NCBI GenBank assembly: GCA_951804985.1
Contig: OX638132.1
Location: 16,349,529 to 16,413,528 of the forward strand
Direction of reading: 5' to 3'
DNA: 64,000 nucleotides
DNA from: Dryomyza anilis
Taxonomy: Eukaryota > Arthropoda > Insecta > Diptera > Dryomyzidae
The notes under the pieces are model-generated. The model saw only the letters and a program-made list of their open reading frames with translations. It ran no database searches and had not been told where the DNA came from. Position numbers and translations under genes: made by a program. This document shows positions 35,861 through 48,000 of this stretch, one piece after another (the stretch's first letter is position 1; every line of letters starts with the position of its first letter).

Positions 35861-36690
35861 AGTATTTTTGTAAAATATTTCAATTTGATCGTTTTGTTGT
35901 AGTTGGTTAATATTGATTGTTGTTGTTGATGATGATGTTTGTTGTCGTCGTTTGCAAAAAATACACAAAATTATCAAAAAAAAATAATTTAATAATAAAG
36001 AAAAAGAAAATTTTCGTCACTTGATTTAAATGAAAATATTTGAGCGAAAATGCTTACAAAGTAAAAATTTTGCTTTTCGATTTGAAACGTTTGTTCAAGT
36101 GTCTGGGTGGCCGGAGAAATTCTAATGACAAAGAACAAGACAAATTGAGACGTGGAAAATTTAATATAAAATAAAGTAATATAAAATACAAAGTTGTTTT
36201 TTTGTTGTATGTTTCAATAAAAAAAAACACGTGAGTTTTTGCAAAATAATGTCTGCATCAGATAACAAAAATAATAATCCTAGATTTATGTATGGTTATC
36301 ATTACTACAACAACAACAATGCCAACCATTTTAGTTGTAGCAACAGCAATAAATCCATTGGTTGTGCAGCAATAAAACCGAGCAACAGCAACAATGTTGC
36401 GACCATTGTGTCCAGTGGCATTGTTCAATAAACAATGACAACATGTGTTGAAAGTCACCAACAATCAAAGTCCTTGCAAACGATTGCAACCATAAAAACC
36501 TGTTCACAAATTATGTCATAAATTGTGAAAATTAATTTATCGGAATGGACATTTTTCTTTTAGGTTCACAATGTAAATTTGTTTTTCGCTTTTAGGTTTC
36601 GAATATTTCAAACTGAGTTTAGAGTTTTCTTTATCCTGAACCTAAAATCGTTTAATTAAATTGCGAAATTGAATGTCATAATTGCTGAAT
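35861..36690. other. 5' region of the unrecognised gene; CAA-rich tract
   Basis: Upstream (minus-strand sense) of the start codon the DNA is AT-rich with GTTGTTGTTGATGATG at about 35918-35940. 36300-36440 carries CAACAACAACA triplets that create short Asn/Ser-rich frames. No promoter element could be fixed. Confidence 0.4.
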
Positions 36691-36920
36691 ATAGATTTGT
36701 TGCGCCAATCAACTCTTTACCCAAACAACTTATTCGGTTCTCTCAACCGCATAGTAAGTTGTTTTTGTCAAAATTAAAAGAGGACTACAAACAATTTCGA
36801 ATTGTTTTAGCACAATTTTGTACAGATTAGTAGACAATTCGATTTAAACGAAAGAGGTTAGTTGGTACAACTAACATTTTGGTTCTTCAACCTCACGCCA
36901 AAAGAGGATTATTCTGTGTT
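36691..36920. mobile_element. GTTAGTTG / CAACAAATCT MITE, inverted relative to 4301-4896
   Basis: It begins ATAGATTTGTTGCGCCAATC and contains ACTTATTCGGTTCTCTCAAC, AATTTCGAATTGTTTTAGCA and AGAGGTTAGTTGGTACAAC, ending ATTCTGTGTT; these are the inverse of the copies at 4301-4896. Confidence 0.75.
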
Positions 36921-38066
36921 ATAGTTAACTAGGTGGACTGCTTCGCAATTACTATGTTAATGTTGATCGATTTTAAAGTTCACGCCCATTTATCACTTTT
37001 TATTGCATGTCTATTAGGGATGTCAATCACGGGATTTAAGTCAAATTAGTCCCGAAAGACTGGTCCCGGGATAATCGTTAAATCGCTGAATTCTGAAGAC
37101 AGTCGAAAGATTTTATAATGATTTAAATCCTAGATTCGGATAGCAGAAAACGTTATTTATGAGAATCCGAACCATTCTGAAACTTCAAAGAATGCACACA
37201 GAAAAAATCTCTTTGAACGGGTTGCAACCGAAATACATATCGTCACTGTCAAGCCAAAGGAGCGAATGTGCATTTTTAAAAATATTGGGAAATCATATTT
37301 TAAAGATCGAAGTGCTTTAAAAATTGGTAAAAAAACAATGTTGGTTTTTGGTTATTTTGGTTTATTCATCAATAATCATAACGTATATAAAATATCTTTG
37401 AATTTGGATAACCTACTGAATTATAAATATGGATGACCAAAATACAATTTTTTTTTGTTTTCTTGCTATAACTATTTATTAGCGTAAAATAAAATAGACA
37501 TTAATTGTTTGTTTTTAACGGACCTATCGATTGACATCGTTATTTAAAAATAATTTGACAAACATTAATTAGGCATTTGTTATTTGCAAGAAAAATGATT
37601 GGCAACACATTTTTAAATAATGATGTCAATCGATAGGTGCTTCAAAAACAAACAATTAATGCCTTTACACCACTATTTTATCATGTACTAATAAAGAGTT
37701 ATAGCAAAAAGAAGAAACAATTTGAAAAATTGAAAATCTTATGCCAAAAGGGCGAATCGAATCATTTTATTGCTACAGATCTTTATTGGTGCAAGATAAA
37801 ATAGTAGTGTAAAGGCATTCATTAATTGTTTTTGAAGCACGTATCTATTGGCATCATTACTTAAAAATAATTTGCCAAATACTTATCATGCAAGTAATAA
37901 AAATTCAAAAAAGTAGTGATGCCGATCGATAGATGCTTTAAAAACAAAAAATTAATTCCTTTACATTACTATTTTATCTTACACTAATAAAAAGTAATGG
38001 CAAAAAAACGAAAAGATTCGCCCTTTTGGCATGACAAGATGTTAAATTTTTCGAATTCGCCCTTTT

Positions 38067-38158
38067 TATACCCTACACTAAGAGTGAAAGGGTATATTCA
38101 GTTTGGTACGCCGTTTGTAACACCCAGAAGGAAGCATCTCCGGTATGGAAAAGTATAT
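38067..38158 (-). mobile_element. Terminal fragment of a mini-me element (copy G)
   Basis: TATACCCTACACTAAGAGTG through GGTATGGAAAAGTATATA is the inverse of the family's 3' end. It stops abruptly and is joined to TCGTCACTATCATGCC, the TIR sequence of the host element. Confidence 0.75.
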
Positions 38159-38449
38159 ATCGTCACTATCATGCCAAAGGGGCGAATGTGCAATTTTTGA
38201 CTTTTGCGTTTTTTTACATTTTTGAATGTAGTTTTTCCTCAAGTATACTGTGCTAAAATCGCGTGTCGTTTTGTTGGATATATCTAGCCACAAAAGTCAA
38301 AACCAAAAGGGCGAATTTGAAAAATTGAAAATCTTGTCATGCCAAAAGGGCGAATCTTTCCTTTTTCGCCATAACTATTTATTGGTACGAGATAAAATAG
38401 TAGTGTTAAGGCATTTATTGTTTGTTTTTAAAGCACCTATCGATCTGCA

Positions 38450-39180
38450 TTGGGAAGGTTAGATCACATGGGAAATTTTAAAGTAGGTGTAATTATGATA
38501 GTTAGGATTATCAAAATTATAGTCGGTCTAAGCCGACTATAAATACCCTACACATATGTGTGGTTATCATTCAAAGTGATATATAGGTCACCAGGGTATA
38601 CGAATCCTGAAAATAACTACAAACATTCAATCGCTGAAGAATTTCCATTCATTTGATACCCATATTTACAAATGGGTAGGTGTACCGAATTTCGATTTTT
38701 TTTTAATGAACCACAGGTCTTTTCGACGGAAAACATTATTATCACGTACTTGAGCATGATGTCAATATATATTTGACCAAAAAAGTTTACCTAAGCACGT
38801 ATACATAAAAATTGATCTTTATATGTACATTTTATATGAGGTATTTGAACATAAGTGGTCGGATCATAGGTCACAATGAACCGATCTCGCCAATTTTTTC
38901 GCACATACAGCGTAGGTATTTTAGTAATCAAAGTTATAAGTTTCATTTATCTAGCTCTTCAATTTTAAAAGTAGTAGGGATTTCAACAGACAGACGGACA
39001 GACAGACGGACAGACAGACAGACGGACAGACAGACGGACAGACGGACATCGCTAAATCGACTCAGGAGGTCATGCTGATCAAGAATATATATACTTTTCC
39101 ATACCGGAGATGCTTCCTTCTGGGTGTTACAAACGGCGTACCAAACTGAATATACCCTTTCACTCTTAGTGTAGGGTATA
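38450..39180 (+). mobile_element. mini-me / DINE-like element (copy E)
   Basis: It starts at TTGGGAAGGTTAGATCACAT, missing the first few bases of the family head, and ends CACTCTTAGTGTAGGGTATA. The GACA/GACG array lies at about 38988-39048. It is close in sequence to copies C, D and F. Confidence 0.8.
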
Positions 39181-39662
39181 AAAATGTAAAAAAAAAACGC
39201 AAATGCTAAAAATTACACATTCGCACTTTTGGCATGATAGTGACGATACGTTGTAACCTTAAATCATTACCTTATTTTACTATAACCAAAATGTTAGTCC
39301 ACGCAACTGCACGTTCGGTTGGCTTAACCTCTTGAAAAATTTATGGAAAAATTTACATGAATAGGTTTTTTATAAATATATTAAACTTTCATAAAATAAA
39401 TATTTAATTGGATATTTCGACATGCTTGCTGATTTGGAAGTTGAAACAACCTCATGCTTTCTGCTTAGAATGTTGAAACAACCGGCTTACTGATTAGGAG
39501 GTTTCCACAAAACTCATGCTTGCTGACTACGAGGTTGCCACAATCGAATCATCGCGCGGACGAAGCTGTACACGGGTCGCGCTAATTATATTATTACATT
39601 AAAAGGGATATATTGCAAAATGTTTATGGCATTTCATTTTGGATACACTTCCCCTATATTAT

Positions 39663-39909
39663 CGTCGTTGTAGAACTAAAATTCACCAACTACATTTTCA
39701 AAATGCCAACTTTTCCTTTACAAAAACCTTTATATATCTTTCATTTTTTGATCGATGAGCTCAATATATATACCAAATAATAATAAAATGGGAATCTATC
39801 ATTTAAACTTTAAAAATATATCAATTACTTTTTGAAATAATAACCAACAAAGTTGAAATTTAAGATTTTCATAAAAATGTATTTGATGACTTTTAGTTCT
39901 ACAACGACG
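39663..39909. mobile_element. MITE with CGTCGTTGTAGAACTAAAA ends (copy 1)
   Basis: Left CGTCGTTGTAGAACTAAAAT and inverted right CGTCGTTGTAGAACTAAAAG, with pairing continuing to about 36 bp (CACC/CATC, ACTACATTTT/AATACATTTT). 247 bp, non-coding. Copy 2 is at 52700-52954. Confidence 0.85.
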
Positions 39910-39982
39910 TTATTATTATTATTAAATATATACATTTTATTTTTAATAAATGTAACTTTCAATTGAAAATAATTGCAATTAT

Positions 39983-40703
39983 AAACCAGTTGGGAAGGTT
40001 AGATCACATGGGAAATTTTAAAGTAGGTGTAATTATGATAGTTAGGATTATCAAAATTATAGTCGGTCTAAGCCGACTATAAATACCCTACACATATGTG
40101 TGGTTACCATTCAAAGTGATATATAGGTCACCAGGGTATACGAATCCTGAAAATAACTACAAACATTCAATCGCTGAAGAATTTCCATTCATTTGATACC
40201 CATATTTACAAATGGGTAGGTGTACCGAATTTCGATTTTTTTTTTGTGAACCACAAGTCTTTTCGCCGGAAAACATTATTATCATGTATTTGAGCATGAT
40301 GTCAATATATATTTGACCAACAAAGTTTACCTAAGCACGTATACATAAAAATTGATCTTTATATGTACATTTTATATGTGGTATTTGAACATAAGTGGTC
40401 GGATCATAGGTCACAATGGACCGATCTCGCCATACAGCGTAGGTATATTAGTAATCTAAGTTATAAGTTTCATTTATCTAGCTCTTCAATTTTAAAAGTC
40501 TTAGGGATTTCAACAGACAGACGGACAGACAGACAGACAGACAGACGGACAGACAGACGGACAGACGGACATCGCTAAATCGACTCAGGAGGTCATGCTG
40601 ATCAAGAATATATATACTTTTCCATACCGGAGATGCTTTCTTCTGGGTGTTACAAACGGCGTACCAAACTGAATATACCCTTTCACTCTTAGTGTAGGGT
40701 ATA
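39983..40703 (+). mobile_element. mini-me / DINE-like element (copy F, full length)
   Basis: Head AAACCAGTTGGGAAGGTTAG, array at about 40515-40570, and the terminal CACTCTTAGTGTAGGGTATA. It differs from copy C by few substitutions outside the array and by a short deletion before CATACAGCGTAGG. Confidence 0.8.
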
Positions 40704-41634
40704 AAAATAGAATACACATTTTTTTTATTAATTTTAATTTGTTTATGTGTACCTAAATCGTATATAATGTGATTAAACGTAATCTTCAGATATCCTTTGT
40801 CAATTTTTCAGTGATTCATCAAATTAATGATGAAATTCATAACATTGATGTTTAGCTGTCAATTTAATTATGAATTGTACTTCAAAACAATGAATCATGA
40901 CGTGTTGTATGAAATTATTAAATTTTATGACTTCTGTGTGCCATTGAGTCGTTTTCAATCCCTGTCTTTAACAATACATCAGATGCAACAGGTATCAAAA
41001 ACACCAACATAATAAATACCCAATACTTTTAATTTCACCACACCTGTTGATGACAGTTGATGGTCGATTGTATTATCACCACTTTTTGTATGTAAACAAA
41101 CTGTAAACCAGCCGGCTTCTGTCAAAAATTCAAAATATTTACAAAAATTTACACTTGTTGGCATTTTGTTTACATACGGACAACACGATGTACTCACCAC
41201 CCCAAAAATATCAGTGCGCATGACAAAAAAACAGCTGTTTGTAAAAACATACAGGATGGGGGTGAAAATATAGATTTTTGGTGTCCACTTCTTATCAGTA
41301 ACATATACCATGCGCAGTTACTCCACAAAAAGCATTTAGGTGAACGCTGAATTTTATAAAAACTGCCTTGTAGATAGAGAAATAAAATAAAAGAACCAAC
41401 ATTTGTAGAAAAAAAAATATTTTAAAAAATACCTAAAACTAAATTATATACAAATGATAAACGTTTAATCAAACTATTAAAAATTTTGTTGTAAAATATA
41501 AACTTCAATGTATTTGCTGTTGCAAAGTAAAATTGTGAAGTAAAGCACTGCTACTTCATGTAGTTGAGAACGCCAATACATACACAGAATACAGTTAAAT
41601 TTTCATCATAATCGTTGGATACATTTTCCCGTAA
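40704..41634. other. Intergenic DNA upstream of unc79; MITE remnant; promoter not resolved
   Basis: A TTCAT-type MITE remnant lies at about 40813-40945. 41040-41320 is less AT-rich, with ACAGCTG and several CAAAATATTTACA-like repeats in both orientations, and could be promoter-proximal. I cannot identify a TATA box or initiator with confidence. Confidence 0.4.
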
Positions 41635-41700
41635 GGTACTGAAAAGAGCAGAAAATTTTATAAAATTGCAAATTTATTGAAAAAACTTAAAAATTTCGAG
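41635..41700 (+). other. unc79: Possible 5' non-coding exon end of unc79
   Basis: ATTTCGAG|GTAAGTGC is a strong donor 230 bp before the first coding exon. The frame joining to exon 2 is open back to a TAA at 41632 but has no ATG, so this exon would be untranslated leader. Its start is unknown. Confidence 0.4.
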
Positions 41701-41930
41701 GTAAGTGCTAGGAAATATTTTAGAAAATATACGATAATTATATTAAAGTGTGCTGGTGTTAAATGTGCTGAATTTAGTTCAAAAAATTCAATTAGCATCT
41801 GCAGTATCCTGTTTTTCTGAGACATTACATAATCACTTTTGCAGTCGTGGAAAAAAATAAATTTATTCCTTCTTCCCTATAACATAAGAATCTACATTTA
41901 ATTACAAAAATAATATTATTTTATTAACAG

Positions 41931-42039
41931 CATGCGAAGTCCTTTGGAGGAGGTGTGGGCAATGCGAAGGATTTGTCCGATATAATGACTGGCAGCTTTA
42001 AAGTCCAGCTCATCAATATGGGCACTCGTGCTGCTGCCT
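41931..42039 (+). CDS. unc79: unc79 exon with likely start codon
   Basis: Acceptor TTATTAACAG, donor CCT|GTAAGG. The first in-frame ATG is at 41985 (MTGSFKVQLINMGTRAAA). The upstream in-frame stretch HAKSFGGGVGNAKDLSDI is open and looks coding, so translation may begin in an exon not identified. An out-of-frame ATG lies at 41932. Confidence 0.7.
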
Positions 42040-45000
42040 GTAAGGAGTCACTTAAAACAATCAAATATAATATATTTTTTCATTTTATTCCTTGTTTTTC
42101 AGTTCAGGCAAAGTTGCGGTGCCTCCATGAATATCATGTCCGCCTCCTGCATAATGTTCTACCTGCGCCCTCTGGCGTCGATATCGCTAATAATATTAAA
42201 TACTTTTCTCAAACTCTACTAAGTAGGTTATCATTTTATTAATTTTGAACTTTACATAACACACAAATCTCTTTGATCAATCACCACAGCTGTCCTCAAA
42301 GATGTACGCACTTCGCCTCACGAACTTATACGCGATCCTTCTGAAGATCCCACACGCATGTGCGCCTATCCCAATCTAGAATATGGCAATCTATATAATG
42401 CCCTTACCATGCTAATAGACGTTGCTCCATGCATACAATATGGACAAATCGGTTAGTGTCTTATATAGGAAACGACAGCAATATGTTTAACCAAACAAAT
42501 TTATTTATTACAGTTTTTGGCAAAGCCCTGCTGCAATGTCTCTGCTGTATACTACCCTTCCTGGACAAGGACCTTATCGATAATCTACCCTATTTGGTAA
42601 GCTCGGCAATATCAGTGCTGCCACCTGCGCTCCATCAGGATATTGTCAATGCTCTATGTTACTACATTCTGCCTTTTACTATAAGTAAGTTCGATTCTAT
42701 ACACAGAAAAAATAATCGACGTAAATATAGCAAATGTGTTTATTAAATTAGTTAATTTCATTGCTGGATTGATTAAGGATATGCAATTAATATCGTTTGC
42801 TATATTTACGTCGATTATTTTTTCTATAAGTATAAGTAATTCATGCTCACACATTATAAATTATAACTAATGTCTCTTATTAATTTCAATGCAGCACGTC
42901 GTAGCACAGATGAGCAGGAATGTCAAGCCTGTCAATCTGTCTCCTCGGTCATTATGATGGTTCTGCAATACTCCAATAATCCTGGTATGTAAATGTATAA
43001 CACACATGTTGAACGAAATTTTAAATTTACTTTGAGATTGAATTGATCAACTCTATATGAAACAGTAACGGGATTGATTAAATTTCATATCTTTGGGATT
43101 GCAATATAAGTTTACTATAGTATTTTAGATTTAACATTTGACTACACATATGGGCATTTTCTGGGGTTCCGCACGGAACATTTGTACTTTAATATCTCTA
43201 TGGAAAATTAATGAATTTATATGTATTTTTGTTGCTCAAGTAGAAAATAAATAGGACTAAACAATTGTAAAAAATTAGAGAATTCTATACGGTATTGCAA
43301 AAGATATAAATTAAGTAGTGGTCGTTCCGGATGGTACAAAAACAGAATTGCATGTCGAGGTTCATGCCGAAAAGTCAGCAAATATTGCGTACAAATATTT
43401 TTTTAATCAGCTAAAATCATGTGCTTTCTTTGTATATTTACACTTTGTTTCTAAAATTTATAGTTTTCCGGACGGGACAAAAAATTCAATAAAGAAATTA
43501 TCAGTATGATTTTTATTCTAAAAATACGTTTTGCGTACAATATATTTTTTTGGAATACCGCAGATTAGCTGAGACAATTTACTTTATTTTTGTATATGTA
43601 CACTTTGTTCCTAAAGTTTACAGTTATTTCGTAATAAATCGCAGAATAATTCCGGACGTTTCGTATGGAAATTTGCACTACGATTTTTTGCTAAGAATAA
43701 TTTTGTATATGACAATATTAATAATCATTATTACGAAATTAATACCCACTTTCTGTATTACGAAACGAAAATTTTACGTCAAAATATCGTCACACACATT
43801 TTGATTTCACGTTGTTTGACTTTTAAAACTTTGAAATATATTTAAAATTACGTCATTTTCGTTTCGAAATACAGATTTCCAGATGTTTTTTAAGTGTTTA
43901 ATTTTTTTTTAATAATTTTGGAAAAAATAAATTTTCATATTGTTATACTGTAGTTTTACACTTATGGTGCTCAAAATTCCGGAAGGGGCAGATTTCAATT
44001 AGCTGTCAAAAATGTTCCAGAATTATTAGAAAATCGTTACATTTTTGTTTACATTTTTGAAAATGTCGATGAAATTCGGATTTAGGAACAGAAGATTCAA
44101 CAATATAAAAAAAATGTTTGTTTAATATGATAATAAATATTTTTTTTGTGTTTCGGACGGAACAAATATCAAAATTTGGTTATTTTTAAGCTTTAGATAT
44201 ATTTTGAATCTGTATGTCTCTAAAATTAGTTAATTTGGTTACTCAAAGTACATGGAAAATGGGTATATTTTAAAGATGTGTAGTTAATGTATGTGTATTT
44301 TTTTATACGTTAACGTAGTAAAATTTTCTTTTCAGATTTTAAGATTCACATATTTAAGATTCCAAATCCACAGATATTTCAAAGATTTGAGAGTTTTAAA
44401 TTTTTCGGTCGTGGTTGACGATTTTCTGTAAATACCCATATTATAGATATCCAAAACATCAATAATTCAGTTTTGTTTTCACAACTACAAAGATTTTGTA
44501 AAATAGAAAATCGTCTTCCATATTTTACCCTACACTAAAAGTGCAATGGTTAAAAAGTATATAAAATTCTCATTAGCTTCACCTCGATGTTCGTTTGACT
44601 TTCTGGCAGAAGAATCACACCAATTGAGCTGAGCGTGTTATATTTGTACTCAAAGTGGTGGGACCTACAGTTTATTGCCGAATCCGACGGCGGGTGAGAG
44701 CTTTTCATAGGCAAGGTTTTACTCTCGTAGGTTTGCCATTTACTGCCGATAGGTAGCGCGGTATAGAAAATGTTTCTATGAAAAGATGTTGTTAGCCCCA
44801 GTCCAGGCTTGAACCGAGGACCTTTCGGCTCGCAGTCCAACGCACTAACCACTGAGCTACCGCGGCTACTAGCAACATTACTAATTATAAATTCTAACAA
44901 CTGCTGCACGTTCACAATTTAACTGAACATTGATCGCATACGAGATCTGCTCGACCACTTTCCAATTACTACGGAAGTTTTGTGCCTTAGATGCGGCGCC

Positions 45001-48000
45001 CTTATGTACTGCATACATCAGTCCGAAACGTTTCAAGAAGCTTCCAAACTTTTCGCGAATGCTGCATGCTAGTTGCATCTCATTCGCACTCGTGTGTTTT
45101 AATGCACTGATCTTCTCAGAGCGCTGAATGATCTTTAGTCTCTTTCTAACACATTGCGCCCTTATATACTGCATACATCCGTTCGGCATGCTTCGATACG
45201 TTTCGAGAAGCTTCTACACTTTTCGCGAATGCTGTATGCTAGTTGCATCTCATTCACACTCATATGTTTTAATGCACTGATCTTCTCAGTGCGCTGAATG
45301 ATATTTAGTCTATTTTGAATTGCTTCAGTACGCAACTGTCTTGCGTCTCTTTTGCCCTTGCACAGTGGAGCAAATTACCACTATTCGTAACAATATGAAA
45401 ATTTAAATTTTTGCTTACGCTATAATATCTAAAGTCCATCCTCTCTCAAATTTTAAACATTCTCCCAACTCTCACCAAACTCATCGCTGTCCATTAGCTC
45501 ATCACTGTCAATTGCTGGAGTGTCTGATGACCCTGAAACACAACGTAGTTAAGGACATACTCTGCGTGGTGGCCTACGGCACAGCTGCGTCCCGTTCGTC
45601 AGCGGCCAAATTGCTCTTTTACTATTGGCCTGCATTCGATGCAAATCTATTCGATCGTCGTGTTCTACTCACCAAACTAACAAGTAACCATGACATATTT
45701 TAATATTATGCCCTACATAGATCTATTTATTGTGTCTCATCTCAGATGATCTGGTTCCCTTTGTTTGTCAACGCGAACAATGTCCCAACTCCGGCAATGC
45801 TGAGGCCGCTAAAGTCTGCTACGATCATAGCATCAGCATTGCGTACGCACCCGATTGTCCACCGCCGCTGTATCTGTGCATCGAGTGCGCGAATGAGATA
45901 CATCGCGAACATGCAAATCTCGAGTTCGGCGATATACTGCATCCGATGCAGCAAGTTTCGATGGTGTGCGAAAACAAGAATTGCCGCTCCACGGAGAAGT
46001 CCGCCTTCTCCATTTGTTTCTCCACAGAATGCGCCAGCTACAATGGCAACCATCCGATTCGCTACTGTTCACAATGCCACAGCAATCGGCACAATTCGCG
46101 ACGTGGCGGTGATCATGTGGTGCATCGCAGTTTGCCACCAGCCTGGCAAATGGATGCGGAGATGCAAATGAGCATGGTGGAGTCGGTAGTGAGTTTGTTG
46201 CGTGAGGCGAAACCGCTGAACTTTGAGCCGGGCAAAGAGCAGGTTGGCGGTGGGTGCATCGACAGCGTCAAGAAGAACGGCTCGAATGGTACGCTGGATA
46301 CCATTTCGTTGGATGAGCGTCAAATGCTGGGACGTTATGGCATATGGTTGTTGGTGGGACGCTGCACACCGACGCCGGATACGCCCGTTGAGATTTTGGG
46401 CAGAATACTGAGCATGCTTTTTCATTGGTTCCATGTGACCGCTTATTCGTATGATGGTAAGTGAAACATACATTGATGAGACCCACATGGAAACTCTGTA
46501 CATTAAATTAATGCAGCTGCTGGTCAAGTCGAAAGCACCATCGAGAAGCTTAAGGTCGATCATGTCTGCAACTGGCTTAAGGAAATCTGTCGAATTCATT
46601 ACAATGTCTTCATTTCTTGCCTGCTGCCACATCCGCCGGAGTACGCACGCGTTGGTGGTCACTGGGAGACGTTGGCCTCGCGTACCAGTCATCTCAAGGA
46701 GGGTCTGCAGCGGCTCATCTGCTTGGTGCCCTACGAGGTGATTACCTCGGAAATCTGGGACTTTGTAATGCCACACTGGATGGAGGCCATTACCAATGAT
46801 GTGGCCGAAAAGGAACTGAACGAGTTAAAAATTGTGCTCAGTAAAATTCTGGATCCTGAAATGTCGCCATTGGGTTTTGATGCCAAGACCATGTATAACT
46901 TTGTGGCCATACGTTTCGAGAAGACAACGGCCAAAGTGCAGCAACAAGCTCTTCACTGGCTGCAAATCCTTTCAAAACTCGGTATTCTCATACCTTTGGT
47001 ACAGCTATTCGCCATGTTCGGCGATGGGGTGCGTATCATGAAGTACGGTGTACAGCATGAACTGTTGCGTGAAAAGGAGATTAAAGAAAGCAAAGCCGGG
47101 CAGAAGGCACCTGTCTACAAGGAGGATAAGGAAGACAAGGACGATAAGGAGGATAACGAAGACAAAGAGGACCAATCAGACATTACCAATCCACCTAGGC
47201 GCAGTTCTATTTGTAAGATTTGCAAAAATGCATTCTGTAATCTATAAAGCATTCCGCACAGAACTCAAAATGTTTTTGTAAATATCCAGTAATTCGGGCA
47301 ACTTTAATTTCACTCCGTTTTCTAACCGTTTTCTAGCGCCTGTCGTTGAGGATGACTCGGGAAACACCTCAGCCATATCCGACGATGAGGCACCCACCAG
47401 TCGCCATACCGAATTCTCCACTGACACCGAACATAATCTGACGTGTTGTATTCTCATGTTGGATATACTGCTGAAGCAAATGGAGCTGCAGGATATCGAG
47501 CAGCACATGGGTATACACACCTCGGTATGTGAGAATGTCTCTCGTCTGATTAAGTGCATGGTTACGGCGGCACGCGTGGGTCTAAGCAGTCACATTTGCT
47601 CGCTCAAGGTTTGTACTCTGACAAAATACTGAACCTCTTTTTTTATTTACACCGTTTATACCACAGCAAGTTGCTGAGTGTGCCTACTGTGAAGCCTCTA
47701 TTATGTGGCATCAGTTGGCCACCAAGTTGGTACAATTCATGGCACCCCTTAACCCTATACGCCCACCTGATGTAAGTATTTAAAGTGTTTTTTTCCAATT
47801 CCGATAAAGAAATGTTCGTGTAAACACATAGCTACCCATTGAGGATATCATCGAAGAGGAAAAATCATCACGCAAAAGTCCACCGGAGAGTGATAAAGAT
47901 AAAACACGCGACCGTGATGTTTCGCTCTCAATGGCACCGCTGCCCATACCACTGGGACCACTCGGAGGTTTTGCAGGTGCTTGATATCTATTGATTTTTT

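Larger units (their letters stand above)
37220..39259. mobile_element. TIR element with CGTCACTnTCAnGCCAAA ends, two nested mini-me insertions
   Basis: The left GGTTGCAACCGAAATACATA plus TCGTCACTGTCAAGCCAAAG and the inverted right end GGTTACAACGTATCGTCACT plus ATCATGCCAAAAG are TIRs of about 60 bp, continuing into CGAATGTG. The interior repeats, in both orientations, GCCAAAAGGGCGAATC, CACTATTTTATC and ATCGATAGGTGCTT blocks (about 37500, 37640, 37810, 37930, 38300-38440), so it is built of inverted sub-repeats. A mini-me fragment (38067-38158) and a full mini-me (38450-39180) are inserted. No transposase is seen. Confidence 0.75.

Noticed and set aside
46069..46776. 235-residue minus-strand frame opposite unc79 exons
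   Set aside because: It is the shadow of conserved UNC79 coding sequence and crosses an intron of the plus-strand gene; no independent support.
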